Origin: Hippophae tibetana
Taxonomy: Eukaryota > Streptophyta > Magnoliopsida > Rosales > Elaeagnaceae
NCBI GenBank assembly: GCA_037013495.1
Contig: CM072811.1
Coordinates: 22,132,159-22,196,158 of the forward strand
Length of the DNA stretch: 64,000 nucleotides
Direction: 5' to 3'
Under the pieces are notes generated by a model that was not told the DNA's origin, ran no database searches, and was given only the letters and a program-made list of their open reading frames with translations. Within the stretch, counting starts at the first letter, position 1. Each line of letters begins with the position of its first letter. Of this stretch, positions 1-14,799 are shown one piece after another. A program made the position numbers and the translations under genes.

Positions 1-1100
1 TTTTGGTGCCCTTAAACGTATGAAACAATTTTGTAATACGTTTATGGGCACTAAAACTCATACAAGCCAAGTAACAAAATAGGAGTTATACTTGACTTCA
101 TATTTAGAGTTCATTATAGCATTAAAAATACTAGTAGAGATTCCAGATAGTTTTATATTTATAAACAAATTATTAATAAAGTGCTACCATGATGTTGTTA
201 TAAGGAAAGTAGCCAAGAGAGATGAGATAAAGTTTTGGCAAAAAATAGGTCTATAAAACAATGCATTCCCCTAAATACATGAGCACATAACCATCCATCA
301 AACAAAACATCCATCAAACAAACCATCCATCAAACAAGGGACTTCAAACACAGGAATAGATAAATTAAATCATTAAAAAAATTACCGTTAGGTTGTCATA
401 TGCTATTCAAGATCATCAGAATCTTCTCCTGATTCTTCTTATGATGATATAATTTGAACCATGTATTCTGCACATTCCTCTCGTAAATCATCAAAAAATT
501 GTTGGTTATAGTCCGTCTTGTTCCAACCAAAGAACTACATAAAATAATAATGTAATTTCATGTATTTACAAAAAATAACTCAAATATGTTAAAACAAATT
601 ATGTATATAGGTAAAAGATAATACCACATCATCAATTAGAATTTTAAAACTATATCATTCTATTCTAATTCTTTTTTATATACGTATTCTATTCAATGTT
701 AGGTCTATTTTATCAAATTTTATCGCTTCTTTTTCTATTTATAAATTTCATATGCGATATATATATAAGAAAGATTCATATATACACAACATTCGTAAAT
801 GCACGAATATGAGATAAAAATAAAATCTTCAATAAAAAATTAATTGTTCTATAAATTTATTATATTTATTAGAATATATGCTTAAATTAATGAATATATT
901 TATATAAAATATATTATTTAATTTTTATATTACAAAAATGTGATTTTTAATCATTTTATTTTTAAAAAGCTATTAGAGAAAGGTATTTAGTACTTTTTAA
1001 CATTATTTTATTAATAGAAATATTATGCAGGGCATTGGCAGTCATTTCACTATGTCATTTTACATTTTTCCCAATTCATCCCTTATTTTCTGTGTTTTGA
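1..1100. other. AT-rich intergenic DNA, mostly unassigned
   Basis: Apart from the short minus-strand coding remnant listed at 439-540, I see only AT-rich sequence with homopolymer runs and stop codons in all frames. Nothing is recognisable as a promoter or RNA gene. Confidence 0.5.
439..540 (-). pseudogene. Possible last-exon remnant of an unidentified protein
   Basis: Read on the minus strand, this stretch gives a coherent peptide: FFGWNKTDYNQQFFDDLREE, then CAEYMVQIISS and a stop. More acidic residues (EESGEDSDDLE) follow the stop. A pyrimidine-rich stretch ending in TAG sits just upstream on the minus strand and could be a splice acceptor. The acidic tail resembles the ends of plant transposon-associated or Myb/SANT-like proteins, but I cannot name the family. 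It may be chance coding. Confidence 0.25.
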
Positions 1101-1494
1101 GCGTATATGTCCAGGAGGAGATTTTTTGGTTACTCATTGGTATGTGATGAAATGGTTATTTATTTAATTTTAAAAAAAAAATTCTATTTTTTTTTTATGT
1201 CTTTACTGGTATGTGATGTTCTATTAATTTTTAATTTTGTATTTATATTTTTTATGCCAATAATGGTATGTGTTGTTTTGTTTTTTTAGAAGAATTAGTC
1301 CGAGACTCTCTCTTCTTGAGAGTCTGATTATTCATAAATGCTCTGGATTTAATGAGCTATGCCATCAGTAGTGAGAGCCTCAAATGCCTGTACTTGAGAA
1401 TCGTCAAAGTGTTACAATGCAAAATCCTCTTAGCACAATGAATGCCTCAATTGATGTTCTGTTATTTTTTTCAAAAAATTCTAGAAATATATTT

Positions 1495-1717
1495 TGGGCA
1501 TTTTTGAACGAAAAATTTGAATAATTACCAAACATGAAAGTCATGGTTAATGTTATTTTTCATGGATTGATCCACCTGTTGATTATAGAAATGGTGAACT
1601 TATTTCAGATGTTCTAAACAGAATCAAAGCACAGGAAGCGAAGATTTCACAGCTTAGGAAGAAGTTGAAGATTATGATATATTTTTCATTATTCTATATT
1701 GTATGCATGATGTTGTA
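1495..1717 (+). pseudogene. GRF-type zinc-finger protein remnant (C-terminal half)
   Basis: The plus-strand frame ending in TAA at 1717 reads CYFSWIDPPVDYRNGELISD, then a coiled-coil-like stretch (LNRIKAQEAKISQLRKKLK) and a hydrophobic tail (MIYFSLFYIVCMML). This order matches the small plant GRF zinc-finger proteins: the last zinc ligand with an aromatic-W-x-D motif, then a short coiled coil, then a membrane anchor. Upstream, the expected NPGRRF core is reduced to a degraded ERK-containing segment with in-frame stops at about 1518 and 1548, so it is broken. A better preserved relative lies inside the MULE at 38.7-39.4 kb, so this copy may also come from a transposon. Confidence 0.55.
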
Positions 1718-2403
1718 AAACATTTAGTAAAGATGACGTAGGATTGGGGATTGAATTGTAGTGACTCAGTTCTAAACATTAGTGAAGATGAGGTAGCCCC
1801 TATTTTGATGATTGGTTGACTTATGTTTTGCTTATTGGTTATCCCCTTTATTGTAATGACAATTAATGTAATATATGTTTCTTAACGTAATTCTAGCTAA
1901 TGTTTTGTTTTATCCCTAACAATATTTTAAATTCTTTTATATTTTTGCTTTTTTGTCTTTGATTCATTTACAAAAAATTCTAACATGTTATCAACTATAA
2001 ATAAACTACTAATCTGAATTTTCAACCCACAATTCATTCTACATTAATGAAATTTCTCACTATGATTTTTGTAAGCCATAAACACTTAAGTTCCAAATAG
2101 TTTTCTAACAAACACCTTTACTTACTATTGTCATTGTTACAAAATATCTCAATTTTAATATTATCATTCCACTTAAATTTAACTTATCTACCATGTATCT
2201 TAATACTCAATTCAATTGTTCTCATTTAATTGAGTTTTTTTTTAAATATAAACCCCATATTTAAAATCTTCTTCAATTTTTCCATCCATCTCTTCATCCA
2301 ACTGTTGACAAAACAAGAAATAATTCAACACAAAGAATAATTTTGTACAAAAAAATTCTCAAGTTTTTTTTTCATATTTTCATTACAATTGTATAACTAT
2401 ATA
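1718..2403. other. AT-rich intergenic DNA
   Basis: No coding remnant, RNA gene or clear repeat is visible. The sequence is AT-rich with short homopolymers. Confidence 0.5.
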
Positions 2404-2818
2404 TAAGGTTGTTCAACGGATGAAAACCGTTGATTTTATACTCATCCAATCCGATCCGACCATCCGCTCGGATTGAAACATCCTAATCCACAACCGATCT
2501 GATCACCTTTCACATCTGATCAATCTGATCTGTAAACTATTCGGATGACATCCAATCAATCCGATTAATTTGACCAATAAACTTAATTAACTCTATTTTT
2601 TGTATTTTTAAATAAATTTTTTAAATTTTCACATAAATCATAACATAAAATTATTTAACTTAAAAGAAACATTAAAAAATCAAATAAATATATATAATTA
2701 ATTTCGGTCAGATTAGATGAATCGTAGTGAAATCTATCATCTAATTGGATCGAATCAGATGAAAAATCAACGAATCGAATCGGATTGATGAGATGATTGA
2801 ATTTTTTGCACACCCCTA
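2404..2818. mobile_element. hAT-like MITE, 415 bp, diverged copy
   Basis: The right end is GCACACCCCTA and the left end TAAGGTTGTTC is its imperfect inverted complement (8 of 11). The element is flanked by ACTATATA (2396-2403) and GCTATATA (2819-2826), a 7-of-8 match and therefore a likely 8-bp target-site duplication. Inside are many short motifs of the AATCCGAT / GGATCGAATC type in both orientations. An 8-bp duplication with a TAGGGGTG-type terminus points to the hAT superfamily. There is no coding capacity. A better preserved relative is at 19321-19652. Confidence 0.65.
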
Positions 2819-2840
2819 GCTATATATAAGAAGATTTTAC

Positions 2841-3090
2841 TCTTTAAATTACTTAAATTAATCATTTCTTGATTTACTCATTGAATTAATGATTACTTGA
2901 TTTACTCATTGAATTAATGATTACTTGATTTACTTCTTGAATTAAGAATTTCTTGATTTACTTCTTGAATTAAGAATTTCTTGATTTATTTCTTGAATTA
3001 AAGATTTTTTGTGTTTATTCTTTGAATTAAGCTCGTTATTTTATTCATTGAATTAAGTTTATTATTTTATTCTTTAAATTAAAAACTAAT
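2841..3090. repeat. 28-bp tandem repeat, about eight units
   Basis: Five well-matched 28-bp units begin at 2869, 2897, 2925, 2953 and 2981, each opening with TTGATTTA and containing TTGAATTAA. Degenerate units extend the array to either side. Adjacent units are more alike than distant ones (2869 with 2897; 2925 with 2953), as expected from local duplication. The array starts 22 bp after the MITE at 2404-2818. Confidence 0.85.
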
Positions 3091-5670
3091 ATCCAATAAA
3101 TTCATATCCACCGTTCCAACATCTATTATACCTGATTACAAGCAAACAACATTGTTATTTATAAGGAGGGAAAGAACATTTACAAGCAAACATTTCCAAC
3201 GCAATAGGAATATGCCAAGTTCAAGACACAGCACATTGTTCATAATTTTGTAAGAAACAAACAAAATTATGCAGTGCACATTGTTATGTCATAATTGCTG
3301 CTTCAATTCATTATGAAATTGATTAATATAAGAAAAGAAATTAAGATCAATTGTCATTTATGTTGTTCAAGAACCATTTAAGTTTTAAAAGTAATAAAAT
3401 GATACTCGGCATATACGCTCAAACTGTACAACTTGTCCAAACAAATCATTAATTTATAAAATGGCATATATACTCGGCATATAAAGACAATCAGAAACAA
3501 TAATTACTATCAATAAGCAGCCACATAGAGACAAACAAGAACAACATAAAAAAGTTCAATCCTAATGGAGTTCAGACATGGGGACCACAATACACTCTCG
3601 TTATCACAAAAAAGTACCAATATATTGTATTATTTTCGTAAGAAAATGAATACATGTATGTACGGTAATTTCATTAAACGATAATATTATGATATATAAA
3701 AAAGAATCTTATCGTAAATCGGAGATATTCAATCTTAATGACTATCATTTTTTAGGGTTTCATGTATGATAGAAACCTTGTATTGTTTCTCCTTTAGCAG
3801 TCGATTCACCTCGAGTGTGGACATAAATCGGTAATCAAAATGGGTTATGGAATGACGATGGTTGTTTTAGGGCTTCGATTGTATCACTGAAGAGTAGTAT
3901 GAGGAAATTATAGATGAACTGAGAGAGGAGACTTAGTTTTTTTTTTTCTTTCCATAAATTTAGTGATGAATGACAAAAATACTCTCTTTAAATTTCACTA
4001 TTTACGCACGTGATTTACTTTTTAAAAGCTTAATAATAAAATATTAACCTATATTACTAAAATTTTGAGTGTGGTTACTTTTTATAAATAAAATAAAGAA
4101 AAATATATATTTTGTAACCTTGAAGACTAAATATCAGTTTTAATCAAAAAATAATATGAACTTCAGGACATTTTTTCCACTTGGCTCTGCAAAAGAAAAC
4201 ATAAATACCTATAAACTTGAACCACTTTATTGTAGTTAAATCCGTGACAATGTAACCTTATAAATATACTGATTGAGGGGTCAAGTTAAAGAAAGAAAAT
4301 AATAAAAAGAAAAATCCCTTTTGCTTCCTTAATTTATATACTTTTGTATTTTATTTCTTAAACTTTAACTGTTATACTAGGTGTAATTATTTATTTAAAA
4401 GATGTATCAGTTGTTCATATACGGAATATTTTTACTTGAAGAAGATGTGAACGAGAAAAATGGGTAATTTTAAAAAAAAATTAACGCGTTTATTTCACTT
4501 TTGGTTGGAAAAGAGAACATAAAACACTCTTAAATAAGAATGTGAAAAAAAACTATGGGTTTGATTATCTACGGTTATTTACACTATTGATTTGATTTTT
4601 ATTCGATAAATTTTAAAAATATATATAATTTTGGTTAAAAATTAAACATGAAACAACGAATATGGTTCAGATACAGTTATACTAATAACTATATCCATCC
4701 GTACCCAAAATTAATTATATTTATTTAATTAATTAATATATTTATTAAATTAAATTATATATTAATTAATAATTAGGATTTATTAAGAATTTTTTAAAAA
4801 AGTTTGAAAAAATGTCTGTTTTTGGGTATATTTTAATAACCGTCTGAACTATTACCCGCAGGTAAAAAACCATCCCCAAATCGTAACGATTTTTGGACGA
4901 TTTCAAATACATATTTTATAATTCAATTCGGAGATAATTATATCAAAAAACATCTCCGTCCATACCAATACCCATCTCTACTCTTAAATAACGTTACATC
5001 CTAAAAAGTAAACTTTTCTTGTTTTCTTTGAGAAAAAATATGTTTTTTTTTCTCATTTGATATAATGAAAAAACTTACTTCAATATTATATTCTTTTACC
5101 ACAAATTTGGTACTTTATATTTTGTTAAATCAATTTGTTACTTTATATTATCATTTTAATATTAATTAAGTTTTTTTAATTGATTTTGATATTAAATCTT
5201 GATCGGATAAGTCACTACAAGCGATTTATTTGAAGAACGAGGAATTTTTTATCTAATTGGATGAAGACTGAGGTGTTGATCAAGTTAATATTTACAAATA
5301 TTTTAAAGATTTTCAAGATCTACAAATATTTTAAAGATTGTACAAATATCCTCAAGATCTTACACAAGGGATAGATTTGGAATATTAAATTAAATGTAAG
5401 GATTAATTTAGGAAGCATTTTTTTTATTTTAATTAATTATAGACTTTTTATGTTTGATAATGTTTGTTTTAATACATTGTTGGCTTTTTTATGTCTTATT
5501 TATCATAAGTCTTTTTAGTCTTTTATTCTTTAAAGATTAATTAGGCCTAATCCACAACTAATATCCTTAATGAAAAGTATATTTCAAAAAGTTTTTGCTT
5601 TACCTTCTTATGTTCTTGATTAATGTTTGAATTCAACTTATCATATAGAGTGATCATCCTTTGTGGCGTC
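3091..5670. other. AT-rich intergenic DNA
   Basis: I see no gene or complete element. Around 3720-3940 the composition is less AT-rich (TTTAGGGTTTCATG, GGGCTTCGATTG), which resembles plant 5'-leader or promoter sequence, but no open frame follows. A tandem-like duplication of ACAAATATTTTAAAGATT lies at about 5290-5345. Confidence 0.45.
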
Positions 5671-5882
5671 TGGAGTGTCCATCGGTCCGATCCAATCCGA
5701 TTTTGAAAAAAAAATTAACTGGATCAGACCATTTGATTTATAAAACCGTTTGATCTAATCCAGTTTTCCGACTTAGTGCGGTTTTTAGATACCTTTAATG
5801 AGAAATAATATGAAAATTTTAATATATTATTAAACCGGTCTAATTCGGTTCAATCAGTTTAAAAATTAATATAATTTGACCA
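5671..5882. mobile_element. Truncated copy of the hAT-like MITE family
   Basis: The sequence begins TGGAGTGTCCATCGGTCCGA, matching the terminus and subterminal region of the element at 19321. It continues with the shared blocks: ACTGGATCAGACC, GATTTATAAAACCGTTTGAT, AATATATTATTAAACCGGTC. No right terminal repeat is visible, so the copy is truncated. Confidence 0.6.
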
Positions 5883-6722
5883 AAACATTTGTATTTATCA
5901 AATAGTAATGCATTTTCCAAAAAAGAAAAGAAAAATAATGCATCTTTGCCGATTGCCTAACAGCATAAACGTATGTGTTTTTGCTCATTAAAATATATAT
6001 ATACGTTGGGCGTTTGTAAATTTTTTATTTTTATTTTTTAAATTTAATAATAAAAATAAAATTTATTTTATTCCCTTTCTATTATAACATGGGGTAAAAA
6101 TCTTGACACGAAACAAACAAAACATAAACATCTTATTACATGATTAGATTATAATTTGTCATTATTCTTTATAATTTAAATATCATATTATTCCTTATTA
6201 TTATAATTAATTTATTAAAAACCTGATTAATTTTTATATTATGTTAACTAACACGAACAAGAACTCAACGTTACTATCATAAATAATATATTATATAAGA
6301 ACAAAGAAATAAGCATTTTTAATTATAAAAATATACATATCAATTATGTATGCAGTGAGACACTGTGAGACAGTGACTTTATATTAAATTATTTTTATAT
6401 TTATCATTTTATAATACTATTATCAATTATTATTTTTCAATATTTTTCAATATTTTTCAACAATAAATTGTTTTCAATTTTTTTTAAAAAGAATAACGTT
6501 TTAAAAGAAAATTAATATTTTTATTAAAAGAAAATAAATTTTTTAAATAAATTTTAATTTTTTTAAATAAAAGTAAATTTAAAATATATAAAATTAATTA
6601 ATAACTTAGATATTTAAAATTTTAAATAAAAATCACTATATTTATAATACAAAATATTTTTAAGAATTTGATAATAAAAAATTATAAGACTATTCTAATC
6701 CCCGACAACGGTACCAAAAACT
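5883..6722. other. AT-rich DNA, perhaps internal remnant of the adjacent gypsy element
   Basis: Very AT-rich with poly-A and poly-T stretches. Just before the LTR that starts at 6723 lies a degraded primer-binding-site sequence (CAACGGTACCA, 6706-6716, minus sense), so the bases immediately left of it should be internal retrotransposon sequence. No coding is recognisable. Confidence 0.45.
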
Positions 6723-8649
<1,927 letters not shown>

Positions 8650-11600
8650 CTCGCTTATCAAAAACCATAACTCTTAACCTAACATGCACATTACGACAAT
8701 CAACTCCCGTGGTGTATAAATACATGCTTGCATACAAAATATACCAAACTTTATGCGTGTATACATTACAGATTTGCAATAATCAACTTTACACAGAGGA
8801 AGATAAATACACTAAGTAAACTCAATAGACACCATATTTTATACATGGGAAGCCAACACACAGATACATAATGCAACATAACTTATAGGACACCCAAATT
8901 GGGAAGATGATCTAAGTAATATTTTAAATATTATTCTTTATTTTTTAGTAATTGTATATTATAAAGAAATTTTATAAAAATTAAGCCAATAGTAAATATT
9001 TTGTAATAAAAAATAAAATTTTGAGTCAATAAATAATATTTATGTAAAAGTAAAAAAAAAATATATAAAACAATAAATACATAAATCATTTTATATTAAA
9101 TAACATTAATGGAATCTTGTTACTAGCTAGTTTGAAATAATAACTATAAATTATAAAATTTTAATAAATAGTTTTAATAATTTTTATGAAAGAAAAATTA
9201 TTGCTATTTTAATAAAATAAAAATATAACTTAAAAGATGAAATATAAAATATAAAATGCATTACTTATGATCAATTTGACTTTAAATGTAATGGAATCTG
9301 TAAAATTAAAAATATTAAATTTTTATATATTTATTAAAATAAGTTATATGATTTTGGGAACAAAATGGGGAACACAATATTCATCTATGTCTCGCCTCAT
9401 AATATAAAATACGGTTCCTCATTTCTTTTTTTTTCATTTCCTATTTTATTGTCTACATCGTTGTCTCTAATCGATAGTCCCCACAAGGATTAACCATGTA
9501 AAAAAAATGACAACCCTAGGCTTTAACAAATAATCTTTTATGGTATAAAACTAAGACATTATGTAAGAATCATAAAATCTTAGTTTCAATAAAAACCCCT
9601 AATTGAAACAAAATATATATATTAAGTGTTGGTTGCTATAGTAGCCATGTTGATGTTGATGTTTTCCTTAATAAAAAAATTATGAATATATTTTTAAACA
9701 TGAAGAATAATGAAAATAGTTATCTCAAGATATTTTTAATAACATAAAAAATTACATATCAATTATTCTTATCATATTCAAGATCAAACAATTGTGATTA
9801 TAAAATATTCTTGGATTTGAAGATAAAATTTTAGAAGAAAACAATAATTATTCTCAAATTTCATATTATTAAAATAAAGTCATTAGATTTGAAAACATTA
9901 AAAATAGATAAAAAAAATAATAAAGTGAATTCTCAATTATTCAACATAAGAAGGCTCTAATACTACTTATTAGATAAATAATCTTTGATGAAAACTATCA
10001 CCTAAAAATAACTTAAGAACATTCATGTTGTATTACCATGAATTAAAGACAAATACGTGAAAGTGTAACTGAATCCATAACCATTAAGTAATCTATGTAG
10101 GGAAGTATTTAGCGTTCTAGATTCATACATTTTCCTTAGATAATACTTTAGTTTTCTATTTACTATCTCTGATGATGAAATGTGAGATAAAATTAAAATG
10201 TAACATGTGTGATCTAGGAACCATAACCACTATACATGGATGAAAATGTCGACGACATTGTTGCAACAATGTCACTATTTTTCACATTATGATATCTATA
10301 TATTTTGGTTAAACCATTGCAAAATTGTTGCTTAAATATAAATATCGTTTAAATATCATTTAAATGTATTTTTGGCTAAAATATCATAGATATTAGGAGT
10401 ATTATTGTTGCTTAGTTTATTTTTCTCTTTCTTCTTCTTCTTTATGATAAGTCCTTGAAATAATTTTTTTACATAATGTTGAAATTTATCTATTTATAAT
10501 AGTTAATACAATTAAATAGCCTACTTAATTATTTCAAATCTTTTAACTATTTATTTTATAATATTTTACAAAAAAGAGTATGTATTTTATTATACAATAT
10601 TTTAATTAGTTGATAAAATTATTGATTAACATAAATATAAAATAAAAATTAGTTTAAAATATAAATAATTGATTGTTTTGATGTTTTATAAAGTTTTATA
10701 ATTTTTTCATATTTTCGATAAAAAATTTCATAGTTTCTATTAATTTTTTTCAAAATTTATGATAATATTTTCGATATTTTTATAAAAATTATATCTTAAT
10801 ATCTTAACGGACATCGACATTTTAAATCTTGTTATTATATATATATATATAGATAATAACTATATTTCTATTTTAATAGATATTAAACTTAAGTCTTTAC
10901 ACATTAAATATGTATATCTTATTAAATACATAAAAATTTAAATTATTTAAATTTAAATAAATTACTTTAAATAAATTTAATCTTATATAATAATAAACTA
11001 TATTAAATTACGCATATATATAAGTTTCATATTAGATTAGGTATATATAACCACATAGCTCATTACACGTCGTTCGTACATCCAAACACCGTTATAAAAT
11101 AAAGTTGAAAGTCACGGATTTAGAAGCATTACGCTATTAATATAACATGTGGTTTATAGATAGACCATGGGGTCCCCTGTGTCACCCGCTATCAAATTAG
11201 ATTTAAAATGATTCCCGAATCAATCTACCTACGTATCTAAAATATAATTCGCTCTAGCAACTAATGCACTGATAAACTAAATTTTATTTATTTATTATTT
11301 GTGATAAATTAATCGTCATCTTTCTTTGCTGCCATTTACCGAATACCGTAGTCAGAGGTAGAGATTGTTTTCTAATGGTTTGTTAATTTAGTAGCATTAG
11401 GATTTTATTTTTAATATTTTTTATTTATGTTTTTAGATAGTATTTTAATAATTTTTTATTTAAAAAATATATAATTTATTATTTAATTGATTTTTTTTAT
11501 ATGTATAGTAATATATTATGTAATATTCAAAAAAATTTAAATAAATAAATAATTAAATTATATTAAGAGTATATTTTAAATAATTAATTAATTATTCAAA

Positions 11601-11852
11601 AATATTCTTCTAGTATCTTATTATATATATAAAAAAATCATTAATTAAATGATAAGTTTTATCAAATTAATATATTTTTTAAATAAAATATCCTTAAAAT
11701 ATCATTTTAAAAATATTAATAAAAAATAATATGAAATGTAAAATTATGTTGTTACTTTAACCCAAATTTTTGGTTGATTGATTCATACTTATTTAATTGG
11801 ATTTTTGTGGAAGGATGAACGGTAAAATTGGTTGGATTCTATTATTATTATT
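8650..11852. other. AT-rich intergenic DNA
   Basis: No coding remnant is recognised. A perfect 20-bp palindrome (GACATTGTTGCAACAATGTC) lies at 10254-10273. A short less AT-rich patch is at about 11060-11220. Otherwise there are only AT-rich low-complexity stretches. Confidence 0.45.
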
Positions 11853-12351
11853 TGGTATTAAATATATAATAGGTACATGACCTAACCAATATTGGTACCT
11901 CGTTATTCTACCGTGAGTTGATAACGATGATGGCTTAACAATGGCCTAGACTTTATGAACTCGATAAAACATACAACGTAGCCAATTAGAACACATTATT
12001 ATTTCTTTGCGAGGTTCTAGAGACCAAGACCTGGTGGTAATGTAAAATCCTGATGTGATTTCGATCCTCACCTCGTATTGATGACATGTGAGATCCACTT
12101 GGGAGCCTTGAGCGATTTGAATATAACAACCTACCTATATAAACATCTATGTTGACTAATTTTCTATTTATTAGATCATATGTAATTATCATGTATCTAG
12201 GTCGTTGAATCCCTAACCAACTAGCATGCCTTAGATGTTGTATATATATACCTCTTTAATGAGAAGAATACATAATCTAATTCAGATATCAAATTTCTCA
12301 CTTCTCTTTAAAATCACTAAAATTCCTAACGTAAATAATTCTCTTCAAACA
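11853..12351 (+). repeat. 5' LTR of the Tat-like element
   Basis: About 499 bp, starting TGGTATTAAATA and ending TTCAAACA. It is directly repeated at 17828-18323 with scattered substitutions and small indels. TATATATATACCTCTT near 12240 is a possible TATA region for the LTR promoter, about 110 bp before the LTR end. Confidence 0.88.
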
Positions 12352-12789
12352 ATTGGCGTCGTCTATGAGAACTTAAATCTTTCTAGTCTATAGATAGTAT
12401 TTGAGACCTTATCATATTATCAAGATAATTAATTTGTGTTTTTGGGACTCATACGTCGTTAAAAGGATTGGCCATCTATAATTGATGAATAGATAGACAA
12501 CCTTGTCCTCTTGGCTCAAGAATTTGATCTTAACAATAGAGCACCTCCTTCCTCACCCATCGAATCGTTGCCAAGTCACGACTTGAGGACTACTTCAGCT
12601 AGCGAAAACCAGCTAGTTTTGACTCCTCACAATGTGATCAGACTTACACAAGCAACATAGCATTTCGATACCTCACCAAATTTAGTTTGGAAAATGCTTT
12701 GTTTGAAAGAGATTCAATGATGAAAGGACTTTAAAGAAAATAAAAAACTACAACAAGCTTTTATAAAATGTCAAAAGGAGAATAATAAG

Positions 12790-13740
12790 TTGAGATCCCA
12801 ATTAGAACGGGGCGTGTGTTCGGAAATAGAGAGTTCATTTTACACACCTTGTCCCCAGATATTAAATCAACCCTTTATAAAGGAACATGTATCTCGTGCT
12901 CATAACCCTCGTCAACGCACATGTGTTGAACAATATCTCCAAATGGCATCTGATCCCTATTTCATTACGGGAACCTCCCAGGGGAATCGTCTAGCTTATA
13001 AGCCTGCAATTCAACCAACATCCACCTTAATTCCTCTTTATGACTCGAGTGATATGTTTGACAAAAACTTAAGAGAGATGCAGGAAAAGATATGCACAAG
13101 GGTGAACGATAGGCTCAAAGGGCAAGAAAAATCAAAGCCATGGAGTGACATTGAAACTATTTGCAATCAGTTGTCAACGTCACCTTTCTTAGATGTCATT
13201 GAATTAACGTTGCCTCCCCCAAAGTTCAATGCTCTTAGGTGTATTTTTTATAAGGGAACCAAAGATCTAATGGCGCACGTTCTCTAGTTCAAAATGGTCA
13301 TGGAAACCGTGAGTCTCTTAGAAGACAAGTGAGAAACAATGTATTGCAAACTATTTGCAGCCATCCTCTAAGATTCAACACAACAATGATTCATGGAGTT
13401 TCCTCTTAAAAGCATCATTAGCTTTGACACTCTGGTCAAAGTATTTGTTACTAATTACGCTTGTAATAAACCAATTAGAAAGGAATCTCATCACTTATTC
13501 TATGTAATTTAAGAGGAAGATGAGATAATCGAGGCTTATATAAAGAGATTTAAAATGAAAAAGATGGAAATTAAACAATGTCTCGATTCCATAGCTATCG
13601 AAGCCTTCCTAAAGTGAATCAAGTGTGGACTCTTTATCGAGTTGACAAAAACCACCTCATGCTCTCTAGATGCTGTTTATGAAGAAATTCAAAAGTTTGT
13701 AAATGTGGAGCGAGAAATGAGATCCAACAAAGGGCTAGCC
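12790..13740 (+). pseudogene. gag (Retrotrans_gag) of the Tat-like element
   Basis: The open part (12790-13287) ends in the typical Tat gag segment LPPPKFNALRCIFYKGTKDL followed by MAHVL. The capsid-like region continues through stops: FMEFPLKSIISFDTLVKVFV, TNYACNKPIRKESHHLF, EAYIKRFKMKKMEIKQCLDS, LDAVYEEIQKFVNVEREMRS. The order and motifs are those of plant Tat-lineage gag, the structural protein that packages the element's RNA. At least five in-frame stops (around 13288, 13330, 13368, 13509 and 13617) make it non-functional. Confidence 0.85.
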
Positions 13741-14253
13741 AATAGAAACACGAATAGGCCTACCCTTAATAGGAGGGAATAGAACAAAAGACCTATTAGA
13801 GACAAGCATTCAAATTTTCCTCGTTTAAACCCATGCTTATGCTAAGAGGAAACTCGGGGACTTGGGACTGTGCTATGAGGGCTCCACTCAAAAACTCCAA
13901 AAAATATTGTGCATTCCATAAAGACACGGAGGGATGGGAGGCATTGGGCTCAAGATTGTAGGCATCTCAAGTGGGCGATTGAGCATTTACTTTCATAAGG
14001 GTATTTAAGGGATATTGTTGACAAAACTAGAAATCCCCAAGAAAAAAATCAAAGAGGCAACAACTCTAATCAAAGGGTTATGGCGCCTACCAACCTAGCG
14101 CATAAGGAAGCAAATAGGACTTATCCTACTTCGTCAGGAAATGTGCGAATAATACATACTATTCATGTTAGACCTACTATGGTTGGCCATACCAATAATT
14201 CTAGGAAAAGATATTCTCGAGAGGCTTGAGATACAGGACGACTGGTCTATAGT

Positions 14254-14709
14254 TTGAGACTAGATGAGCTCATTTATCCTACCACCTTTGATGATCGAGA
14301 ACGCTTACCTTCCCATGATGAACCTTTGGTTATCACTATAAAAATTTCCCATTGTGAAGTACGTCGAATACTAGTTGACAACGGTAGTTCATCAGATCTA
14401 TTGTACTTATCCACTTTATTGGATATGTGCATAGATCCTAAAGAGATCATCCAATAACAAATGCCACTAGTTGGATTTAATGGAAGCATAACAATGTCGG
14501 TGGGGACCATACGTTTACTAGTATCGGTGGAAGGAGTTATAATTTTGACGAATTTTGTAGTTTTGAACACCCCTACGTCTTACAATGCAATTTTGGGTCA
14601 TCTATGGATACACAAGATGAAAGCAGTGCCTTTGACATATCATCAATTTATCAACTACCCTATTTTTAATGGGCGAAAGGAAATTAAGGAAGAGCAAGGT
14701 AGGACATGA
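14254..14709 (+). pseudogene. Retroviral-type aspartic protease
   Basis: The frame contains ILVDNGSSSDLLY, the D-x-G-[SA]-[ST] active-site motif of LTR-retrotransposon proteases with the Tat-style SSxDxLY tail. This enzyme would cut the gag-pol polyprotein. A second segment (14461-14709), after a stop at 14455-14457, carries the usual downstream stretch LVGFNGSITMSVGTIRL and TSYNAILGHLWIHKMKAVP, where functional relatives read YNAILGRPW. The catalytic Asp is retained, but the frame is interrupted between the two halves. Confidence 0.85.
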
Positions 14710-14799
14710 CGATGTTACAATGATACTAGGAAGAATGCATTACCCCAATCGTTGAAATAGAAATTAAAGGACAAACACCGTTTTGATGAGGCTAAAAAG

